From DATFBY01 sp035253585 (lineage in GTDB: Bacteria > Gemmatimonadota > Gemmatimonadetes > Gemmatimonadales > Gemmatimonadaceae): 10,314 bases of DNA. The notes under the pieces were generated by a model. The model searched no databases and was not told where the DNA came from. It worked only from the letters and a program-made list of their open reading frames with translations. Each line of letters starts with the position of its first letter. Positions within the stretch are counted from its first letter, which is position 1. Made by a program: the position numbers and the translations under genes. Positions 1-5,876 of the stretch are shown one piece after another. The stretch lies in contig DATFBY010000042.1 in NCBI GenBank assembly GCA_035253585.1, forward strand, positions 1 through 10,314. Direction: 5' to 3'.

Positions 1-1292
<1,292 letters not shown>

Positions 1293-1718
1293 GCAACTCT
1301 TCGTGTCATGGGGTACGTGTGCGCGGGAAGCCGTGCCTCACTGGCCGGCTGCGACGCGCCTCTTGGAAACATCGCTCTCTCTTTGAGCAGCGGCCGCGAC
1401 GAGCGCGGCGAAAAACGTAATACGGGGTGTTCGGACAGCGCTCGGTGACCCCACAAACTCAGCGGGCCGAGAATACGCGCAGCGCGAGATGCGTGCAGTG
1501 CGCGTGACATCTTGGGAGCCGACCCAGGCACGGAATACTCACGCGCCGTCTAACCGTTCGGGTCGCATCGCTCGACTGGACCACACGGCACTCCAAGCGC
1601 GCTGATGGTGCGCGGGGGAGGCAGGGGTGTCCATCACCGTCGAGGCGAGGGCTCCCAGATTATCACCTCTGGAGCCGATTTCCGCAACCTCTGAGCCAAC
1701 CACCGGCAAGCGACCGGG
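1293..1718. other. 426-bp gap upstream of rho, no convincing gene
   Basis: This gap lies between the end of the phosphoacceptor-domain gene and the start of rho, both on the minus strand. It must hold the rho promoter and leader, but I see no good -35/-10 pair. An 80-codon minus-strand reading frame (1289-1531) ends in a TGA that overlaps the rho ATG. Its composition (Ser/Arg/Ala-rich, weak third-position G/C preference) argues against it being a gene. A near-direct repeat, acctctggagcc and acctctgagcc, lies near 1665-1697. I find no tRNA T-arm signature, SRP RNA core or tmRNA signature. Confidence 0.5.
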
Positions 1719-1725
1719 TCAGAGG
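1688..1725 (-). terminator. Possible stem-loop terminator of the phosphoacceptor-domain gene
   Basis: CCTCTGA (1688-1694) and TCAGAGG (1719-1725) form a perfect 7-bp stem. Inside the 24-nt loop, two CCGG blocks can pair further. The stem includes the TGA stop of the minus-strand gene ending at 1719. There is no U-tract, so it could equally be a 3'-end stabilising structure or a chance dyad. Confidence 0.35.
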
Positions 1726-1982
1726 GTGGGCTCCCCCTTAACCGCATCGAGTTGCCGGACGGTCGCTATCACACGGCGAACCAGCTCCACCATTCGCTCG
1801 ATCGTGCGTCGCTGCTCCGCTGTGAATCCTGGCTCGAGGCTGAGCAACTGTGCCTCGGCGAGCAGCGCCGTGAGCGGATTGTTAACCTCATGTTGGACGC
1901 GCGCCGCCGCCTCGCGTAACGCGGTCAGCTCTGCGCCCGCCTGATCGGCACTCGCCGGGCGGGTCTTTTCAGCATCGCTCAC
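1719..1982 (-). CDS. Stand-alone histidine kinase dimerisation/phosphoacceptor (HisKA-like) domain protein
   Basis: An 87-residue protein. The centre carries a canonical H-box, HEVNNPLTALL, with phosphoacceptor candidate His31, adjacent Glu32 and the N-N-P signature typical of NtrB-like kinases. The second helix of the hairpin (about 55-82, FTAEQRRTIERMVELVRRVI) follows. There is no ATP-binding HATPase_c domain: the protein stops right after the second helix, and no N-box or DxGxG motif is visible downstream in any minus frame. The start is GTG at 1982, supported by GAGGAGGG (1992-1999), 9-10 nt upstream. By analogy with known four-helix phosphotransfer proteins it may dimerise and act as a phosphorelay intermediate or sequester a kinase; that role is inferred. 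A response regulator and a receiver-AraC protein lie 1-2 kb away, which suggests but does not prove partnership. Confidence 0.8.
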   Translation of the reverse strand: MSDAEKTRPASADQAGAELTALREAAARVQHEVNNPLTALLAEAQLLSLEPGFTAEQRRTIERMVELVRRVIATVRQLDAVKGEPTL

Positions 1983-2024
1983 GATGTGACACCCTCCTCG
2001 AGCTTCCGATATCTTTCACGCGTG
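1983..2024. promoter_or_regulatory. 42-bp divergent intergenic region
   Basis: This is the only space between the divergent GTG start at 1982 and the ATG start at 2025, so the two promoters must overlap each other or reach into the genes. It holds the Shine-Dalgarno sequence of the minus-strand gene (1992-1999). No Shine-Dalgarno sequence is visible before the plus-strand ATG. Confidence 0.5.
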
Positions 2025-2657
2025 ATGACGACTTCTTCTCAAGGTGCGGCGGGCGCCGCGGGCGCCGCGGGCACAGCGGGCTCGGCTGGTGCCGAATTGG
2101 ACAGCGCAGTCGCCGAGTACAGGGAGACGGCAAACATCGCGCGACTTCTCCAACGTCTCGACGCGATCGCCGACTCGACCGATCCTGATACACTCATCGC
2201 GGCCGCCGAGGCATACCGCGACATCCCCGAAGTCTCCGGTCCGTTGTACGAGCGGGTGGTCGATGCCCGTCCGCACGACGCGCGCGCACTGGTGATACTG
2301 GCGAACGCCTATTGGCTCAGCGGCCGCGGTCCCGAGGTGGTGTCCGATCTCGCCTCACGAGCGATCGCCGCCGATCCATCGAACCGCGGTGCCTGGCATT
2401 TATGGGCGCTGTCGGAGCCGTCACCCCGCGAGCGCACCGCACGCTGGCAGCAGGTGACCGAGCGATTCCCCACCGACGATCTCGCCAAAGCCAACCTGGC
2501 CGACAACGCCGCCTCGCTCGCCAGCGCCGAGTCCGACTCCGACGCTCTGGCGCTCGCAATTGCGACGTATGAATCGTTGTTGAACAGCGCGGAGAGGGAA
2601 GAGCAACGGATTGCTTTGGGAAAGGCGATTGAGACGTTGAGAGGGTGGACGTTCTGA
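2025..2657 (+). CDS. TPR-like helical repeat protein
   Basis: 210 residues from ATG 2025; an in-frame GTG at 1986 would add 13 residues. I prefer the ATG because the extension has no ribosome site and would run almost to the divergent gene. The N-terminus is a low-complexity Ala/Gly stretch (GAAGAAGAAGTAGSAGAE) encoded by near-repeats of ggcgccgcg, probably a flexible linker rather than a signal peptide. The rest is Ala/Leu-rich helical pairs with TPR character, for example PLYERVVDARPHDARALVILANAYWLSG and RAIAADPSNRGAWHLWALSEPSPRERTARW, then a final ATYESLLNSAEREEQRIALGKAIETL. TPR proteins act as protein-interaction scaffolds; no catalytic motif or HTH is seen and no membrane segment is evident. 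It ends 4 bp before the inverted repeat at 2661. The partner is unknown. Confidence 0.75.
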   Translation: MTTSSQGAAGAAGAAGTAGSAGAELDSAVAEYRETANIARLLQRLDAIADSTDPDTLIAAAEAYRDIPEVSGPLYERVVDARPHDARALVILANAYWLSGRGPEVVSDLASRAIAADPSNRGAWHLWALSEPSPRERTARWQQVTERFPTDDLAKANLADNAASLASAESDSDALALAIATYESLLNSAEREEQRIALGKAIETLRGWTF

Positions 2658-2660
2658 ATA

Positions 2661-2757
2661 GCGCGAGATTCGAGATTCGAGATTCGAGATTCGGAGGCAC
2701 CTGATGAACTCCGATTTCCCCGTCCGAATCTCGAATCTCGAATCTCGAATCTCGCGC
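2661..2757. repeat. Perfect 34-bp inverted repeat built from heptamer tandem repeats
   Basis: The left arm (2661-2694) is gcg, then four copies of cgagatt, then cgg. The right arm (2724-2757) is its exact reverse complement: ccg, four copies of aatctcg, then cgc. The loop is 29 nt, and TCGGAG (2691-2696) can alternatively pair with CTCCGA (2710-2715). The element fills nearly all of the 105-bp gap between two convergent genes (stops at 2657 and 2763). It could therefore stop transcription from both sides as a very long hairpin, although it has no U-tract on either strand. The same heptamer array recurs at 9411-9449. Confidence 0.95.
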
Positions 2758-2762
2758 CTCAC

Positions 2763-3158
2763 CTACGCACTCACCTCACCAACCTTCCTCGTCATCTTCC
2801 TTATCGTATCTATCAGCTCGTTCAGATCGAATGGCTTCGGGAGCACCGGGCAGTTGCAGGCTTCGATCAGCTCCGAGGCTTTTTCGCTGACGTCGCCGGT
2901 CGTGAACAGCGTGCGCGATTTGAGCTGGGGCTGATTCGCGGCGGCGAGCTCGAAGAGAACATCGCCGCGCAGGTCGGGGATGCGGAGATCGGCGATCATG
3001 CAGTCGAAGTGCTCGCTCTGCAGCAGATTGAGCGCGTGCTCACCTTGCTCGACCGCGACAACCTCGAAGCCGGCGCGCGTGAGCGCGATGGAGAGCGCCC
3101 GACAGATGGTCGGCTCGTCGTCGACGACGAGCACGCGCATCCGCTCAGTTGGCCCCAT
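2763..3158 (-). CDS. Single-domain response regulator (CheY-like receiver)
   Basis: 131 residues forming one receiver domain and no output domain. The key residues are present: acidic pair Asp13-Asp14 in RVLVVDDEPTI, phosphoacceptor Asp57 in CMIADLRIPDLRG, the switch Thr (86/87) in TLFTTGD, and Lys108 in the KPF motif. It should accept phosphate from a histidine kinase or phosphotransfer protein and pass on the signal by protein contact. The ATG start is fixed by an excellent Shine-Dalgarno sequence, AGGAGGTGAC (3161-3170). Its first 14 bases overlap the end of the upstream AraC-type gene, so the two are almost surely one transcript with coupled translation. Its transcript would end in the inverted repeat at 2661-2757. 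Likely partners in the window are the AraC-type protein and the lone phosphoacceptor domain at 1719-1982; both are inferences. Confidence 0.93.
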   Translation of the reverse strand: MGPTERMRVLVVDDEPTICRALSIALTRAGFEVVAVEQGEHALNLLQSEHFDCMIADLRIPDLRGDVLFELAAANQPQLKSRTLFTTGDVSEKASELIEACNCPVLPKPFDLNELIDTIRKMTRKVGEVSA

Positions 3159-3981
3159 CGGTCACCTCCTCCGTCTCGAGCACCGCCTCTTCATCATCCG
3201 CCACTCCGCCGCGTTGCCGCAGTAGTGTAGCGAGCGTCTCGACGAGCTCGTCAGGCGGTAGCCGGTCCCGCACGTCCGTCGGCGTCAGCCCGAGCAGCTC
3301 ACGCGCCTGACGAATGAACATCCGGTGCGTGCTATAGCCCATCTTCTGCACCACGTCTTCCAAGCGATACCCCGGGTCGCGCATGTAGTGATACGCGCGG
3401 ACCAGTCGTGCGGCGATGATCAGCGTCCGCGCCGACGACACGCCGACGCGCTCCAACCATCGATTGACGTGACGCCGCGTCATGCCGGCGGCGTTCGCCA
3501 GATCCTCCACGTCCTCGAATCCCGCGGGCGAGTCGAACAACCGAACGATCGCGCGCGAGAGCGAAGCCGGCATCTCGGCGAGCGGATCGGCGAGACGCGC
3601 CAGCACCGCATCGCTCATCGCATACGCGGGTTGACGCTCGAGCAACTCGCGAAAGCGCCTTGGATCGTCGTCGAACTTGTGCAGCACCACGTGCTGGAGT
3701 CCGCGTTTGGCGAGCTCCACCGTGGCCTTCATCGTGTCCGGCGCCAATCGTGTGTATACGACCACCGGCAGCGTCGGAAATCGTGCAAACAGCTTCTGAA
3801 TCTCCGGCACCGCGAGCAGTCCATCGGCCCGCGGATCGACAACCGCGACATCGATCGCTCGCGTGCAGACGATCGACACGAGCTCGTCCCAACTTTCCGT
3901 TGGAATTATCTCATGTTCGCGTCCGACGGCGACCCGGAGATGCGCGAGGAGAGGAGGAGGTAGGCGAACGACGAAATGCAC
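3145..3981 (-). CDS. AraC-family transcriptional regulator with degenerate receiver domain
   Basis: 278 residues. Residues 1 to about 115 look like a receiver fold without the N-terminal acidic pair. Asp49 (DVAVVDPRADG) sits where the phosphoacceptor would be, Thr77 (VVVYTRL) in the switch position, and Lys102 (VLHKF) at the conserved lysine. Without the acidic pair it is probably a pseudo-receiver that does not bind magnesium normally. Residues about 140-240 are the AraC-type DNA-binding region with two HTH units: VEDLANAAGMTRRHVNRWLE (158-177) and VVQKMGYSTHRMFIRQAREL (210-229). An acidic tail of about 40 residues follows. The start is GTG 3981 with no strong ribosome site; ATG candidates further in would remove the first strand of the receiver. 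It begins 17 bp from the tandem TGTCCCAA element at 3999-4027, which makes it a candidate for the protein that binds there. It overlaps the downstream response regulator gene by 14 bp. Confidence 0.85.
   Translation of the reverse strand: MHFVVRLPPPLLAHLRVAVGREHEIIPTESWDELVSIVCTRAIDVAVVDPRADGLLAVPEIQKLFARFPTLPVVVYTRLAPDTMKATVELAKRGLQHVVLHKFDDDPRRFRELLERQPAYAMSDAVLARLADPLAEMPASLSRAIVRLFDSPAGFEDVEDLANAAGMTRRHVNRWLERVGVSSARTLIIAARLVRAYHYMRDPGYRLEDVVQKMGYSTHRMFIRQARELLGLTPTDVRDRLPPDELVETLATLLRQRGGVADDEEAVLETEEVTDGAN
3161..3170 (-). promoter_or_regulatory. Strong Shine-Dalgarno of the response regulator gene
   Basis: AGGAGGTGAC on the minus strand, close to a full anti-16S match, ending 2 nt before the ATG at 3158 with the GGAGG core at normal spacing. 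It lies inside the coding sequence of the upstream AraC-type gene, so it fixes the start and implies translation of both genes from one message. Confidence 0.85.
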
Positions 3982-3998
3982 GCGGTCTTAGCGAAACG

Positions 3999-4041
3999 TG
4001 TCCCAAAACTGCACATCGATGTCCCAAAATGTGCATTTACG
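3999..4041 (+). promoter_or_regulatory. Tandem TGTCCCAA operator and -35-like element upstream of the small lipoprotein gene
   Basis: TGTCCCAA occurs at 3999-4006 and 4020-4027, a 21-bp period with 13 nt between copies. Eight nt later comes TTTACG (4036-4041), a -35-like hexamer, with TAACCT (4058-4063) as a weak -10 at 16-bp spacing. The ATG is at 4117. The same arrangement, with identical spacings up to the -35, precedes the TPR gene at 5581. A weak core promoter with direct repeats abutting -35 is what an activator-dependent promoter looks like. The element also lies 18-48 bp upstream of the divergent AraC-type start, so autoregulation is possible. Confidence 0.7.
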
Positions 4042-4116
4042 ACGCGTTCCGCGACCCTAACCTTCCGTGCCGAGTGCACTCCCCCCAGTGCGAACCCCTG
4101 CCACGTGAGGTTATCA

Positions 4117-4275
4117 ATGACCGCTCGCCGGCTCGCCTATCTGGCCGTCGCCCTCGCCTCCCTGAGTCTCGCTGCGTGCTCCAACACGATCACTGGTCCC
4201 ACCGGACCGGAAGTCCAACCCAACGTCTCCATCGAGTGCAGGGCGATCGTCGGCGGCGGTAGCACACGCTGCTAA
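4117..4275 (+). CDS. Small lipoprotein of 52 residues
   Basis: ATG 4117 is preceded by GTGAGG (4105-4110) at 6-nt spacing, which favours it over in-frame starts further upstream such as 3976. The N-terminus has two arginines (MTARR), a hydrophobic core LAYLAVALASLSL and a lipobox LAAC with Cys21 as the lipidation site. This is a textbook type II signal sequence. The mature part is only 32 residues (CSNTITGPTGPEVQPNVSIE, then a short tail), with Gly/Pro turns and two more cysteines, Cys41 and Cys52 (the last residue), that could pair. No enzyme domain fits in this length. It converges on the TPR gene at 4340-5581, with which it shares its upstream control element. It could be a structural envelope lipoprotein or the source of an exported peptide; neither is shown. 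The family is unrecognised. Confidence 0.8.
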   Translation: MTARRLAYLAVALASLSLAACSNTITGPTGPEVQPNVSIECRAIVGGGSTRC

Positions 4276-4299
4276 CGACCTGATCCCGAATCGACCATC

Positions 4300-4329
4300 G
4301 CCGGCCACGAGCGGCAACTCGAGGCCGGC
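4300..4329. terminator. Bidirectional hairpin between convergent genes
   Basis: GCCGGCC (4300-4306) pairs with GGCCGGC (4323-4329). After a single A-A mismatch, CGAG (4308-4311) pairs with CTCG (4318-4321), closing a 6-nt loop. It sits in the 64-bp gap between the lipoprotein stop (4275) and the TPR stop (4340). There is no U-run on either strand, so termination may be only partial or aided by Rho. Confidence 0.6.
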
Positions 4330-4339
4330 GTTCGCGTCT

Positions 4340-5581
4340 CTAACGAACTCCTGCCAACGCGCGCATCTCGCGAATCGCGGCCGCCGCCGGCACGATCTCA
4401 GGCGGCAACTCTGTCCTAGACTTCTGCGACAGAATGACCACGCCGCCATCCTTGATGTCGTGCAGCGCCATCTCGGCCTCGATGATCACCTGATTGAGCT
4501 GGTTGGCTGACGCGATCGACAGCGCCAACTCCATCTCGGAGCGCGCGGTGTCGAGCTGCTGAAAGAGCTTGTAGCCGCGGCCGACATACAGGTGATAGTA
4601 CGCCGCCAGATACGCCGGCAGCGGCGCATCCGCGAGCTCGCGCCGATGCTGCTCGAAGAGCGGCTCGCTTCCGTCGAGCGCCGCGAGCTCGATCAGGTTG
4701 ATCGTGGACTGCCACCGCGTGTACTGCTCGCGCGCCGTCGCCGCCAGCACCAGATACGCATCGCGCGCCACACTGCGCGCGCCAAGATCGAAGAACGACG
4801 CCGCGAGGTCGGCGAGAATGTTGTCGCGATCGGTGCCGGTCGATCCCTGTAAGGCATCGTAGCCGAGTTGCACCGCGAGCTCGAATTGACCACGCCGGTG
4901 CGCCACCGCGGCGCGCGCGTGCAGCGCCGTCGATCGAATGTCCTTGAGACCAGCGCTCTGCGCTTCCTGAATCGTCTCATCGAGCAGCGATTCGGCCAGC
5001 GGCAAATTTCCTCGATCGCGCGCCACCGCTGCTTCACCGACACGGGAGCGCAACGCGGTCACGGTGTCGCCCGCCATCATCGCCACGTCGCCCGCCGAAC
5101 GGTACGCGGCCAGCGCGCCATTCCAATCCGCGGTCATGCGAAGACAACGGCCGAGGTGCATGTTCGCCGCGGCGTAGACGTCAGGCTCCTCGCTCGCGTA
5201 CGAGTATGCGATGATCGTGTTGAACACATCGCCGGCCAGCGCCCACTGCCCATCGAGCTGCAAGGCACGACCGTATGCGAGCAGACGCGGCGCGACTGTC
5301 GCCGCGCGTGGCGTGGGAGCCGCATCCATCGCATCGACCACACTCGACAACAGCGAGCGGATTGAATGGCGTGTCTCGATCCGCGAGATCGCCTCGCGCA
5401 CCGAGAGCAGACTCCACGAGTCGGACGCGACGACGGACACGCCCTCCGTCATCCAAGCGTCGAATAGCCGCACGGTAACGAGCCCTGCCGTGACCTCGCG
5501 CCACTCCTCGGATGTCTCCTCGGAGCTCGCCAACGCCTCGAAAAACGGAATGTGCGAGAGCGTCCGAGTCGGGCCGCTCAT
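4340..5581 (-). CDS. TPR-repeat protein, 413 residues, no output domain
   Basis: The ATG at 5581 is chosen over an in-frame start at 5659 because GGAG (5590-5593) lies 8 nt upstream and the upstream control element fits this start. Residues 1 to about 90 are a helical N-terminal region (SHIPFFEALASS, GLVTVRLFDAWMTEG, REAISRIETRHSIRSLL). From about 97 to 370 there are successive TPR-type helix pairs, for example RLLAYGRALQLDGQWALAGD, AAANMHLGRCLRMTADWNGA, GEAAVARDRGNLPLAESLLD, LHARAAVAHRRGQFELAVQL and YHLYVGRGYKLFQQLDTARS. There is no HTH, kinase, signal peptide or membrane helix, so it is probably a cytoplasmic scaffold or sensor. Size and all-TPR build resemble Rap-type proteins that bind small peptides, but this is only a resemblance of shape. 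The tandem TGTCCCAA element upstream is shared with the convergent small lipoprotein gene. Confidence 0.85.
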   Translation of the reverse strand: MSGPTRTLSHIPFFEALASSEETSEEWREVTAGLVTVRLFDAWMTEGVSVVASDSWSLLSVREAISRIETRHSIRSLLSSVVDAMDAAPTPRAATVAPRLLAYGRALQLDGQWALAGDVFNTIIAYSYASEEPDVYAAANMHLGRCLRMTADWNGALAAYRSAGDVAMMAGDTVTALRSRVGEAAVARDRGNLPLAESLLDETIQEAQSAGLKDIRSTALHARAAVAHRRGQFELAVQLGYDALQGSTGTDRDNILADLAASFFDLGARSVARDAYLVLAATAREQYTRWQSTINLIELAALDGSEPLFEQHRRELADAPLPAYLAAYYHLYVGRGYKLFQQLDTARSEMELALSIASANQLNQVIIEAEMALHDIKDGGVVILSQKSRTELPPEIVPAAAAIREMRALAGVR

Positions 5582-5589
5582 AATCGTGT

Positions 5590-5593
5590 CTCC
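5590..5593 (-). promoter_or_regulatory. Shine-Dalgarno deciding the TPR gene start
   Basis: GGAG on the minus strand, 8 nt before ATG 5581. The in-frame ATG at 5659 has no such site and would place the start next to the tandem operator, over the predicted -35. Confidence 0.6.
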
Positions 5594-5653
5594 AAGAGAG
5601 AAAACCGATCGTTCTGTCAGGGACGCGCGCAAGTTGCCGGTCGCAACGGGAGT

Positions 5654-5697
5654 GGTCAAGCACAGAATTGGGACATTCGATGGTCATATTGGGACAT
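5654..5697 (-). promoter_or_regulatory. Tandem TGTCCCAA operator and -35-like element upstream of the TPR gene
   Basis: Read on the minus strand, TGTCCCAA occurs at 5696-5689 and 5675-5668: 13 nt between copies and a 21-bp period. Eight nt further is TTGACC (5659-5654), a fair -35 hexamer. Possible -10 hexamers 16-17 bp downstream (GCAACT or CAACTT) are weak. The start codon is 78 nt from the -35, against 81 nt at the lipoprotein promoter. Besides the boxes, both elements contain CATCGA in the spacer and TGTGC just after the second box. Confidence 0.7.
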
Positions 5698-5702
5698 CAT
5701 GT

Positions 5703-5717
5703 TCGGTCACTGACCGA
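5703..5717. promoter_or_regulatory. Perfect 7-1-7 palindrome next to the tandem operator
   Basis: TCGGTCA, C, TGACCGA: a perfect 15-bp dyad starting 6 bp beyond the distal TGTCCCAA box of the TPR promoter. Its symmetry and size suit a dimeric HTH repressor or activator. No matching dyad is seen at the lipoprotein promoter. Confidence 0.45.
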
Positions 5718-5749
5718 CTCTCCGTCGCGTCGATAAACATCATGCCAGA

Positions 5750-5772
5750 TGGTGTCGAGCAACGCGACACCA
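5750..5772. repeat. 8-bp inverted repeat with 7-nt loop
   Basis: TGGTGTCG (5750-5757) and CGACACCA (5765-5772) form a perfect stem around agcaacg. It lies in the gap between the TPR promoter and the deacetylase terminator, with no gene around it. It has no U-tract. It could be an operator or a backup terminator. Confidence 0.4.
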
Positions 5773-5820
5773 CTCGTTAGGCGGCTGGTCCAGACCATCA
5801 CGCGGCGAGTCGTCAGGCAC

Positions 5821-5851
5821 AAAAAGAAAAGGAAGCTCATGAGAGCTTCCT
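5821..5851 (-). terminator. Intrinsic terminator of the polysaccharide deacetylase gene
   Basis: AGGAAGCTC (5830-5838) and GAGCTTCCT (5843-5851) make a perfect 9-bp stem with a 4-nt loop. On the minus strand the stem is followed by TTTCTTTTT (5829-5821). It lies 26 bp past the deacetylase stop at 5877. This is a classic Rho-independent terminator and the clearest one in the window. Confidence 0.92.
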
Positions 5852-5876
5852 CATCTACGACTTGTGTAACGATTCG

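Noticed and set aside
1293..1718. Frameshifted HATPase domain of the phosphoacceptor gene
   Set aside because: No N-box, DxGxG or GxG motif appears in any minus frame of this stretch, so a broken full-length kinase is not supported.
2661..2757. CRISPR array
   Set aside because: Units are 7 bp, contiguous and without spacers, and the two halves are inverted.
3325..3963. 212-codon plus-strand frame
   Set aside because: Shadow of the AraC-type gene; Arg/His-rich with no domain.
3999..4063. Sigma-54 promoter or NifA-type upstream activating site (TGT-N10-ACA)
   Set aside because: No GG-N10-GC -24/-12 element follows either tandem pair, and the TGT to ACA distance does not fit. A -35-like hexamer at fixed spacing explains both sites better.
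3976..4116. Longer start for the small lipoprotein (in-frame ATG at 3976)
   Set aside because: It would bury the signal sequence 47 residues inside, run across the tandem operator, and lacks a ribosome site, whereas ATG 4117 has GTGAGG at good spacing.
5211..5780. Plus-strand frame crossing the TPR promoter
   Set aside because: Mostly antisense to the TPR gene, no ribosome site, no recognisable domain; it runs through the palindrome and tandem boxes.
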